Shown here: piece by piece, positions 40,100 through 46,112 of the stretch
Layout: every line of letters starts with the position of its first letter
Numbering within the stretch: the first letter of the stretch is position 1
Assembly (NCBI GenBank): GCA_013153895.1
Contig: JAADDN010000005.1
Span: forward strand, 1-46,112
Source: Thermoproteota archaeon
Lineage (GTDB): Archaea > Thermoproteota > Thermoprotei > Thermoproteales > Thermocladiaceae
Reading direction: 5' to 3'
Length of the DNA stretch: 46,112 nucleotides
Translations under genes and position numbers: made by a program
Notes under the pieces: model-generated
What the model saw: only the letters and a program-made list of their open reading frames with translations
What the model was told of the DNA's origin: nothing
The model's database searches: none

Positions 40100-41146
40100 T
40101 TAGAATCTGTACTTCTTACCCTCCATTATAAGTCCTAGAACCCTATCCGTCTTCTCTATAGAGGTCCACTTATCAGCAAGCTTGAACATTGCTCTCAAAG
40201 CATCAATGTTTTCTGGAATAACTATGCTCTCCTGATGAATACCCATCATTAGGTAGACTTCTCTTCCATCTATTACTGTTATAGATCCCTCAAATATGCA
40301 GTTCTCCATAACATCGTTTCTGTATCTTCCCATGTCTCTAGCCCACTCAATTATGTGAGCAAGACTATCCATTCTCTTTCCATGAGGTATCAACATTATT
40401 CTAGGAGTCTCTGACAATATTCTTATAATATCTTCTCTCGTTACTTGACTCTCAAGCTCTATGTTTACCATATGCATGTGCATTATTGTTACAGGTACAG
40501 CAACAGCCATCGTAACAATATCTATCTCTGGTATAACAGTCTTCACGTCTGGACCATGATGACTTGGCACTGTTACTGGATCTGGAACAACATCGTTTAT
40601 AGGTCCTCTCTTATGCTCCTTAGGATCAGCACCTCTCCTGACAAGGCACACTCTAACTCTCCTTATCTTTAGACCATGTAATAGAAATGCTGAGAGTAGT
40701 CTACAGAGTCCAGTAGTATTACAGCTCACTACTCTAACATATCTTGCACCTATAGCTTTCTCATAATTTGCGAGAGAGCTAAAACTTACATCTGCTACAT
40801 CAGCCTTCTCTCCACCCTGAAATATTGCTGGCTTGTTCTTAGGTAGGTAATACTTCTCTTTCATTTCCTTACCAACTTTTGCTGGTGTTGCATCAACTAT
40901 GACGTCAGATTTCTCAACAAGCTCATCTATCGTTCCAGCTACAGGTATTCCAAGCTTCTCAAAATCTTTCAACTTCTCCGGATATGTATATACTTTATAT
41001 CCCTTCTTCACTGCGATCTCAGCCTCATAGTCTGGCGTGGTCTTAGCTACACCAACAAGCTCGAACTCATCAGGAAACTTCACTACAGCATCAGCAATTC
41101 TTTTACCAATCGTTCCATATCCAACTACACCTACCTTAATGGGCAT
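40100..41146 (-). CDS. gap: Glyceraldehyde-3-phosphate dehydrogenase, archaeal type
   Basis: The phosphorylating archaeal enzyme, working mainly in gluconeogenesis in many crenarchaea. The NAD(P) loop [17 protein letters not shown] is at the N terminus, and the catalytic cysteine is Cys142 in [28 protein letters not shown] is also typical. It is 348 aa, slightly longer than most homologues but with no domain missing. It is the second gene of a pgk-gap operon, 15 bp after pgk. It is followed by a hairpin at 40076. Confidence 0.96.
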   Translation of the reverse strand: MPIKVGVVGYGTIGKRIADAVVKFPDEFELVGVAKTTPDYEAEIAVKKGYKVYTYPEKLKDFEKLGIPVAGTIDELVEKSDVIVDATPAKVGKEMKEKYYLPKNKPAIFQGGEKADVADVSFSSLANYEKAIGARYVRVVSCNTTGLCRLLSAFLLHGLKIRRVRVCLVRRGADPKEHKRGPINDVVPDPVTVPSHHGPDVKTVIPEIDIVTMAVAVPVTIMHMHMVNIELESQVTREDIIRILSETPRIMLIPHGKRMDSLAHIIEWARDMGRYRNDVMENCIFEGSITVIDGREVYLMMGIHQESIVIPENIDALRAMFKLADKWTSIEKTDRVLGLIMEGKKYRF

Positions 41147-41161
41147 AGTTATCTCACCTTC

Positions 41162-42442
41162 CTAGTATTTTGCTGTTTTACCCGGTTCAACAGTTTTTGA
41201 GAATAGTTCTCTAGATTTTGCTAAAGCTACAAGACCAGGAAGCTCCTCGCCAGCTAACGTGTACAGGAATGCTCTTCCTCCAGTTGATACATGACTAATC
41301 TTATCTAGGAGACCTAGCTTTCTAGCAATCATCACAGTATGACCACCACCTATAGCAGTGAACTTACATTTCGATATCATTGTCATAAGTATCTCAACTG
41401 TTCCTTTAGCAAACTCCTCATTCTCTATCCATCCTACAGGTCCAGTCATGATCACATTCTCATACTGTGCTACAAGGTCTTTATAGAGGTCGAGAGTCTT
41501 TGGACCTATGTCAACAATCTCATCATTAACGTTCTTCACATCTACTACATGTGAAGTACCGTCTTTCCTAAGGACAACATGGTCTAGTGGAGTAATTATT
41601 CTATCAGAATACTTGTCTAGAAGTTTTCTAGCAGTCTCAACCTGCTCCTGAAGTTTCTTGCTCTCAATGAACTCCTTAATCCATCCTGATGCACCATGTT
41701 TAGCAGCAGTGAAGACAGTACTAACTAGACCACCTGTAACGATCTTATCAGCAATATTTCTCTCCAAGATCTTAGCAATAACTTTCACTGTGTCGGGGAT
41801 CTTAGAGCCTCCAGCAATTATGAGAGTATTACGAGGATCTGACTGAAGAACGTACTTGAGAGCATCAATCTCTTTCTGAAGTATAAGCCCCATACAGCTT
41901 GGAAGCTTACATGTGAAACCTACTATGCTTGCATGTGATCTATGGATTGCAGCAAAGGCATCAAGAATGAACTCGTCAAAGAGATTCCAAAGCTTTCTTA
42001 CGAGATATGAGTTACTATGCTCTTCAGGACTTCTCTCGAGAGTCTCCTCACTGAGAAATCTGACATTCTCGAGCATAAGTATCTCACCATTCTTGAGCTT
42101 CCTTATCTCTTCTCGAGCAGCAGGACCAATTATATCATCGATGAACTTGACCTCTTGACCAACATATCGTGACATGACTTTTGAGTGAGCTTCAAGTGAT
42201 GAGAACTCTTTATCTCCAGGTCTACCTTGGTGAGCTATTATTACTACTGCACAATCTAGATCAACTAGCTTACGTATAGTCTGAGCATGAGCATATATTC
42301 TAAAGTCATCTAGTATCTGACTCTTAGACTTATCTAAGGGAACATTTATGTCAACTCTCACTAGTACCTTCTTTCCTTCGTGTTTCAAGTCCTCGAACCT
42401 GGGTACCTTAGATACGAGCTCGAGAAACTTCGCAACTTCCAC
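41162..42442 (-). CDS. pgk: Phosphoglycerate kinase
   Basis: Interconverts 1,3-bisphosphoglycerate and 3-phosphoglycerate with ADP/ATP. Motifs are VLVRVDINVPLD at about residues 25-36, the substrate loop HQGRPGD, AFAAIHRSHASIVGF, the nucleotide site AGGSKIPD, and GPVGWIENEEF with AIGGGHTV near the end. The 426-aa length is normal for archaea. It starts with GTG at 42442 with a TATA box about 28 nt upstream. A 12-bp inverted repeat lies 80-115 bp upstream of the start. Confidence 0.96.
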   Translation of the reverse strand: MEVAKFLELVSKVPRFEDLKHEGKKVLVRVDINVPLDKSKSQILDDFRIYAHAQTIRKLVDLDCAVVIIAHQGRPGDKEFSSLEAHSKVMSRYVGQEVKFIDDIIGPAAREEIRKLKNGEILMLENVRFLSEETLERSPEEHSNSYLVRKLWNLFDEFILDAFAAIHRSHASIVGFTCKLPSCMGLILQKEIDALKYVLQSDPRNTLIIAGGSKIPDTVKVIAKILERNIADKIVTGGLVSTVFTAAKHGASGWIKEFIESKKLQEQVETARKLLDKYSDRIITPLDHVVLRKDGTSHVVDVKNVNDEIVDIGPKTLDLYKDLVAQYENVIMTGPVGWIENEEFAKGTVEILMTMISKCKFTAIGGGHTVMIARKLGLLDKISHVSTGGRAFLYTLAGEELPGLVALAKSRELFSKTVEPGKTAKY

Positions 42443-42462
42443 ATGATATCTAGATTTAGAGA

Positions 42463-42475
42463 AAATATTTAAAAG
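42463..42475 (-). promoter_or_regulatory. pgk-gap operon TATA box
   Basis: On the minus strand CTTTTAAATATTT is centred about 28 nt before the GTG at 42442, consistent with a leaderless pgk-gap message. Confidence 0.55.
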
Positions 42476-42520
42476 TATTATTACACTACATTTTTCGCTC
42501 TATCTCAATAGTAACCCACA

Positions 42521-42557
42521 TAACCTATATAGACATGACCTAGGCCTATATAGGTTA
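42521..42557. repeat. 12-bp perfect inverted repeat between pheA and pgk
   Basis: TAACCTATATAG (42521-42532) and CTATATAGGTTA (42546-42557) are exact reverse complements, separated by 13 bp that contain the palindrome CCTAGG. A third partial arm, GTAACC, lies at 42511-42516. The repeat is 45-80 bp upstream of the pgk TATA box and immediately after the pheA stop codon. It is a candidate regulator-binding site or structured RNA. Confidence 0.6.
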
Positions 42558-42562
42558 CGTAG

Positions 42563-43555
42563 CTACGTGCTGACGCTCTGTAGTATAACGTAGCTACCTA
42601 GAAGTCTCACATAGCTACATTTACTCTCAAACTCTCTAATTAAGTCATCATCTATAGAACCCTCATACTCAAGGTAGAAATAGTAGCTCCAAGGCATCTT
42701 GCGAAGAGGTCTTGAGTATATCATTGTCAGGTTTATACGTCTCTTAGCAAAACACTCTAAAGCATTGTATAAAGCTCCTGGAACATGTTTAACTGTGAAT
42801 ATTATTCCAGTTCTATCACCATGAGTGAACATTATTCTCGATACTATGATGAACCTCGTATAACTTTCAAAATCTTCAACATGTTCTAAAAGTATTTTCA
42901 ATCCTCTCATCTTTGCGCCAAGCTTAGATGCAAGACATCCACATTTACGACCATTCTTAACTAGATCTAGAGATCTTGATGTAGATTCTGTAAATATTAT
43001 CTCCTTAACGTTCCTTAACCTCCTATTAACAAAGAACTTACATTGCGCGAGAGCGTAAGGCTGAGCATAGAGAACCTCTACATCTTCTAGTTTCTCTACG
43101 TCCTCACTAACTACTAGGCACATATTTATCCTCTTCTCAATACAGAGATTAACATATAGGTTAGACAATGTTTCTAAAGTATCGAGAGTCTCGTGAACTA
43201 TGCCTTCAAGACTGTTCTCGAATGGTACTATCCCAAGCTCGACATCACCTCTACTTACAGCTTTCAAGACGTCGCTTATCCTGTCATATGACACATATGT
43301 GACATGTTGACCAAAAAGTTCTAGAGCTACCTCATGAGTGAACGTTCCTTCAGGACCTAGAAATCCTATCTTGACATCACCTGATACTGATAAGGGAAGT
43401 AAAGATGAGAGTAAGATTCTGCTCTCTTTACTTAATCCTCTAGCTAAGTCTGATAATAGTTTAACAGCATCTACTATCGTTAGACCCTCCATAATGTTTC
43501 TAATCTTCTCACGTAGGTCTTGCACACTTCTTTCTATCTCTCCAAGCTTATTCAC
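42563..43555 (-). CDS. pheA: Prephenate dehydratase
   Basis: Makes phenylpyruvate for phenylalanine synthesis. It has GFLGPEGTFTHEVAL near residue 62, ENSLEGIVHETLDTL, and the TRF active-site motif in ESYTRFIIVSR. The C-terminal ACT domain has NLTMIYSRPLRKMPW, which in this family binds phenylalanine for feedback control. The first 55 residues form a helical extension that may be a remnant or short chorismate mutase-like segment. Start is GTG at 43555, preceded by GAAGGAGATA, one of the few strong Shine-Dalgarno-like sites in the window. tyrA lies at the other end of the window. Confidence 0.94.
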   Translation of the reverse strand: MNKLGEIERSVQDLREKIRNIMEGLTIVDAVKLLSDLARGLSKESRILLSSLLPLSVSGDVKIGFLGPEGTFTHEVALELFGQHVTYVSYDRISDVLKAVSRGDVELGIVPFENSLEGIVHETLDTLETLSNLYVNLCIEKRINMCLVVSEDVEKLEDVEVLYAQPYALAQCKFFVNRRLRNVKEIIFTESTSRSLDLVKNGRKCGCLASKLGAKMRGLKILLEHVEDFESYTRFIIVSRIMFTHGDRTGIIFTVKHVPGALYNALECFAKRRINLTMIYSRPLRKMPWSYYFYLEYEGSIDDDLIREFESKCSYVRLLGSYVILQSVST

Positions 43556-43557
43556 TA

Positions 43558-43567
43558 TCTCCTTCAG
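43558..43567 (-). promoter_or_regulatory. Shine-Dalgarno-like site of pheA
   Basis: On the minus strand GAAGGAGATA lies immediately before the GTG start. It supports that start; the upstream ATG at about 43578 is closed by a stop. Confidence 0.55.
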
Positions 43568-43631
43568 AATTGGCTGTACATGCTCACCAATAATGTAAGA
43601 TTAAGAAGATAGTATTAAGCTATTACCCTCT

Positions 43632-44288
43632 TCACCTCTCAATTAAGTAATGAAGAACAACACAGTTACCACACTCACATATTACTACATCCTTCAACAA
43701 GAATCTAGGGCACTCACTAGTATCTTTATAACCATCGCCATTAAATATTGAAACACCACTCCCAAACACGTATGGTGTAACAGTCACATATATCTCATCT
43801 ACTAGACCCTCTCTCAGAAGATTAATGTTCAAATTACCACCACCTTCAACAAGAAGCTTTCTTACACCATACCTAGAGTATAAGATCTCTAGAGCAGCTT
43901 TAAGATCAACCTTCTCATGACCAACAACTTCAACATTAACTCCAAGATCCTTCAACTCCCTAATCTTACCAGGATCTGCTCTCTCAGAAGTGAATACTAT
44001 AGTAGGAATCTCTCTAGCAGTCCTAAACAATCTCAGACTAGTTCTACAGGATAGTCTACCATCAACTACTACCCTGATAGGCTGCCTTTTAGTAGGAACA
44101 AGTCTCACAGTTAGCATAGGATCATCAATCTCAGCTGTTCTAGCACCTATCATGACAGCATCACACTCAGCTCTATGCATGTGAAGTCTCTTCAGATCAT
44201 ATTCACAGGATAATCTAGAGAACCCAGTAGAGCTAGCTATCCTCCCATCTATCGTACATGCAGATACAATACGAACCCAAGGTCTCAT
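43632..44288 (-). CDS. Riboflavin-pathway pyrimidine reductase (RibD C-terminal type)
   Basis: A stand-alone member of the RibD reductase family, 218 aa. Archaeal homologues reduce 2,5-diamino-6-ribosylamino-4(3H)-pyrimidinone 5'-phosphate with NADPH. Motifs are SACTIDGRIAS near the N terminus, VMIGARTAEIDDPMLTVR, RVVVDGRLSC, and LLVEGGGNLNINLL. There is no deaminase domain, as expected for archaea. The gene overlaps the dephospho-CoA kinase gene by 4 bp, forming a small cofactor operon (riboflavin and coenzyme A). Confidence 0.92.
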   Translation of the reverse strand: MRPWVRIVSACTIDGRIASSTGFSRLSCEYDLKRLHMHRAECDAVMIGARTAEIDDPMLTVRLVPTKRQPIRVVVDGRLSCRTSLRLFRTAREIPTIVFTSERADPGKIRELKDLGVNVEVVGHEKVDLKAALEILYSRYGVRKLLVEGGGNLNINLLREGLVDEIYVTVTPYVFGSGVSIFNGDGYKDTSECPRFLLKDVVICECGNCVVLHYLIER

Positions 44289-44818
44289 CTTCTAAACTGA
44301 GCTAATAATTTAAGAGCTGCAAGCTTATATAAGCCTACCGTTGGAATAGCTGTTAAACAATTCCTAAAATAATTCCCATATACAACTAGACCCCTATCAA
44401 TATTAAGTATTAACAATATCGCTAACACATCCTCCTCACCATCAACAACAATTAACACATTCCTACCCTTATCAACAAGCTTAACAGCAGTCTCAATTGA
44501 ATCAAAACTTCTATCACTAATAGTAGAAGGTTCATTATGAAGTCTTATAATATCTTTAAAAAGTACTGAAATAGCTGAGAGAGTATCAATCTTCTTTTCT
44601 CGAAGAGTCTTATTATCAATAATAGCAATATTAGGAACTCTCCAATACTTTATAACATTGAGAGTAACTACATCACCAACTGTGGCTAAGGTTCTTAAGT
44701 TAAGAGATTCAAAAGCTATTCTGAGCTTTCTAATACTTTTCGGAACATCATCAAATATACATATACCTATTGGCTCTCTTAGGAGCTTTACAGCTGTGTT
44801 CAACAACCTGAAAGCCAC
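44285..44818 (-). CDS. GTP-dependent dephospho-CoA kinase (DUF359)
   Basis: The archaeal enzyme family that makes coenzyme A from dephospho-CoA using GTP. Characteristic segments are TVGDVVTLNVI, AIIDNKTLREKK, NEPSTIS, VVDGEEDVLAILLIL and VVYGNYF. The length of 177 aa is typical. It is the first gene of a two-gene operon with the riboflavin-pathway reductase (4-bp overlap). The DGEEDVL motif, in place of the more common GEED.L with a preceding glycine, is a mild variant. It is divergent from an unrecognised gene at 44860. Confidence 0.85.
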   Translation of the reverse strand: MAFRLLNTAVKLLREPIGICIFDDVPKSIRKLRIAFESLNLRTLATVGDVVTLNVIKYWRVPNIAIIDNKTLREKKIDTLSAISVLFKDIIRLHNEPSTISDRSFDSIETAVKLVDKGRNVLIVVDGEEDVLAILLILNIDRGLVVYGNYFRNCLTAIPTVGLYKLAALKLLAQFRR

Positions 44819-44859
44819 ATGTAACAGTATAACACTACTTAAATACTATTACTCTAGAT

Positions 44860-45819
44860 ATGAGCAGAGTATTAATATACCTCGACTATGGTCCCTCAAG
44901 AGAGCTAGTAACCAGAATAGAAAGGTATCTAGAGCTCCTAGAGAAAGATAATAAGGCACTAATATCAACTTTACCATATATAGTAGACTTAGACGAAGAA
45001 ACTAAAAAGAAAATTATAATTAAACTAGCAGAGATATGGGCTAGAATAACAGCATCAACTAGATTAGCAGAGTCTACGGTATCAATAATATATCAATACA
45101 TTACTAGATCAATAAACGATAAAACATTAATGTTAAATATAGTGAAGGAAATATCGAAAATAGAACAGATAGAGGATCTATTAATAATGAATACATTACT
45201 AAAGATAGGAACAGGAAAAGCTCTTCCAGATCTCGGACTGATAGCATTATATGAGGATCCTTTATCAATAGAGCAAGGTCGTAGGGTTGGTAGGATTGAA
45301 ATATCTAACATATTAGTAAGAAAGATGGTATCTCTTCAATATGAATCTAGAATAATGAAAACTATAAGAAAACTAGAACTTGAAATTGTACTATGTAGGA
45401 AAAAGTTTAAGAGTTATGATAATATTAAAATAATTGATTGGAGATGCCTTGGAATATATCCATATAGTGGTTATACTAGAAGTATCAGTAGTGAAGGTAT
45501 TGAGCTTGCAGAACCTGTTCTCTGTGCCTATCTTAGACATAATGTTGACATTAGTACTATAGTTGGTGAACGTAGTAGTTGTAAGGTGATTATATCACAT
45601 TATAGGATACCTAAGATATCTCTAGACTATGAATGTATTAATAATATTCTTCATGATCGAAGTTTTAAATATCATATTCTATGTTTACCTTCTTCTATGA
45701 CCTTGAGAGATCGTGATATTGTTGTTAATTTTTTGAAAAGTATTGGGATTGATGTTCATAAGGTTCTTGATGTTCCTGTTGATGTTCTTCTTGACTTGTT
45801 TCCCTTCTGTAACACTTGA
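44860..45819 (+). CDS. Uncharacterised protein, 319 aa
   Basis: I do not recognise a family. The first two-thirds are mostly helical and rich in Lys, Glu and Ile (ELVTRIERYLELLEKD, then repeated helices). The end looks like an alpha/beta segment (SCKVIISHYRIP, YHILCLPSSMTLRDRDIVV). No membrane helix, signal or metal motif is clear. The last 150 bases switch to T-ending codons such as GTT and CTT. Start codon and promoter are plausible, with a TATA-like AGTATAACAC about 28 nt upstream. Confidence 0.65.
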   Translation: MSRVLIYLDYGPSRELVTRIERYLELLEKDNKALISTLPYIVDLDEETKKKIIIKLAEIWARITASTRLAESTVSIIYQYITRSINDKTLMLNIVKEISKIEQIEDLLIMNTLLKIGTGKALPDLGLIALYEDPLSIEQGRRVGRIEISNILVRKMVSLQYESRIMKTIRKLELEIVLCRKKFKSYDNIKIIDWRCLGIYPYSGYTRSISSEGIELAEPVLCAYLRHNVDISTIVGERSSCKVIISHYRIPKISLDYECINNILHDRSFKYHILCLPSSMTLRDRDIVVNFLKSIGIDVHKVLDVPVDVLLDLFPFCNT

Positions 45820-45826
45820 CTTGATC

Positions 45827-45837
45827 TAATATAAATA
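45827..45837 (+). promoter_or_regulatory. TATA box of the 45864 gene
   Basis: TAATATAAATA is centred about 32 nt before the ATG at 45864. Confidence 0.5.
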
Positions 45838-45863
45838 TCTCCTGAGAATGATTATACTAGAGG

Positions 45864-46112
45864 ATGAGTGGGAGAGCTCCGAAAGTTTCGGGAAAGTATT
45901 TCACCTTCCTATCAACAGGCTCGTACGTTATAGGAATAGAAGATGATGATATACTGATAGGAGAGGAGGCTCTAGATAAAGTTCTAAACTACATTTCTAA
46001 GAAGTTTGTAGCAAAGTGTGACAAGTGTGGTCGACTGGTATCTATAAATTCTATAGGACTTCTAAAAATTATTGATGGTAGAGTAAGAACAATATTATGT
46101 AGAGACTGTGTT
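45864..46112 (+). CDS. Zinc-ribbon protein, truncated by the window end
   Basis: An open frame of 83 codons running off the right edge. It begins MSGRAPKVSGKYFTF and ends in two CxxC pairs, CDKCGRLV and CRDCV, that could bind one zinc ion. The acidic region IEDDDILIGEEAL precedes them. I do not recognise the family. The TATA box at 45827 and AGAGG just before the ATG support the start. The remainder lies outside the window, so length and function are unknown. Confidence 0.6.
   Translation, partial: MSGRAPKVSGKYFTFLSTGSYVIGIEDDDILIGEEALDKVLNYISKKFVAKCDKCGRLVSINSIGLLKIIDGRVRTILCRDCV

Noticed and set aside
42557-42618. ACGTAGCTACGT palindrome and repeated TAGCTAC near the pheA stop
   Set aside because: Two of the three repeats are explained by the repeated Ser-Tyr-Val codons at the end of PheA, so I do not treat them as a regulatory array. 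The adjacent 12-bp repeat is kept separately.
1-46112. tRNA genes, CRISPR arrays, insertion sequences, prophage or toxin-antitoxin pairs
   Set aside because: I looked for T-loop signatures, regularly spaced repeats, transposase motifs and small paired genes and saw none that I could support. Intron-containing tRNAs could be missed by eye.

Overview
The window is an AT-rich stretch of a thermophilic archaeal chromosome, most likely from the Thermoproteota (Crenarchaeota). The evidence is the gene content: RadA, primase large subunit PriL, diphthine synthase, Nep1, archaeal Trm10, ribosomal protein L18e, archaeal-type GAPDH and PGK, a stand-alone GMP synthase ATPase subunit, the DUF126 phosphomevalonate dehydratase subunit, and four box C/D guide RNAs. 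Many genes start at or very near the expected transcription start, about 25-30 nt after a TATA box and without a Shine-Dalgarno site, as is common in this phylum. AGA and ATA codons dominate. The genus cannot be fixed from sequence alone; a Desulfurococcales/Ignisphaera-like or Sulfolobales-like organism is possible. No tRNA, rRNA, IS element, CRISPR array or prophage was found, and this reads as core chromosome.

Layout. 1-4.9 kb: amino-acid and isoprenoid genes on the plus strand (aspartate kinase, chorismate mutase-prephenate dehydrogenase fusion, shikimate dehydrogenase, DUF126 subunit, iron alcohol dehydrogenase), meeting a minus-strand membrane-anchored FmdE-like protein. 6.2-12.6 kb: radA, proC, a CBS-domain protein, a small membrane protein, a pilin-like protein, guaA and priL, with three C/D sRNAs between genes. 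12.6-16.7 kb: RNA and translation modification genes (nep1, dphB, trm10) around a degenerate indolepyruvate oxidoreductase-like protein. 16.7-19.1 kb: pyrB-pyrI-pyrD. 19.1-23.2 kb: a minus-strand operon of DUF89, a GltD-like oxidoreductase, two DUF47 (PhoU-like) proteins and a PiT phosphate permease. 23.3-28.5 kb: a beta-CASP nuclease, a large pilin-like protein and a molybdate/tungstate ABC transporter. 28.5-32.6 kb: purB and purA flanking an unusual winged-helix fusion protein. 32.6-37.7 kb: a COG2509 flavoprotein, L18e, a cation exchanger and a DUF1611/dipeptide-epimerase pair that may handle D-glutamate. 37.7-40 kb: a fourth C/D sRNA, an Fe-S helix-hairpin-helix protein and a nickel-maturation group (hypC, cooT-like, cooC-like). 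40-44.8 kb: gap-pgk, pheA, a riboflavin-pathway reductase and GTP-dependent dephospho-CoA kinase. The last 1.2 kb holds an unrecognised gene and a truncated zinc-ribbon protein.

The most notable points are the four C/D sRNAs with a shared geometry, one of which moves the guaA start; a winged-helix protein fused to a tetrapyrrole-methylase-like domain with a cysteine-rich tail, sitting between purB and purA; an IorA-like protein that keeps both Fe-S clusters but seems to have lost its thiamine site; the isolated nickel-maturation trio; overlap or direct abutment of all eight convergent gene pairs; and a 10-bp repeat at the proC and CBS promoters. No single dramatic new defence or mobile system is evident.
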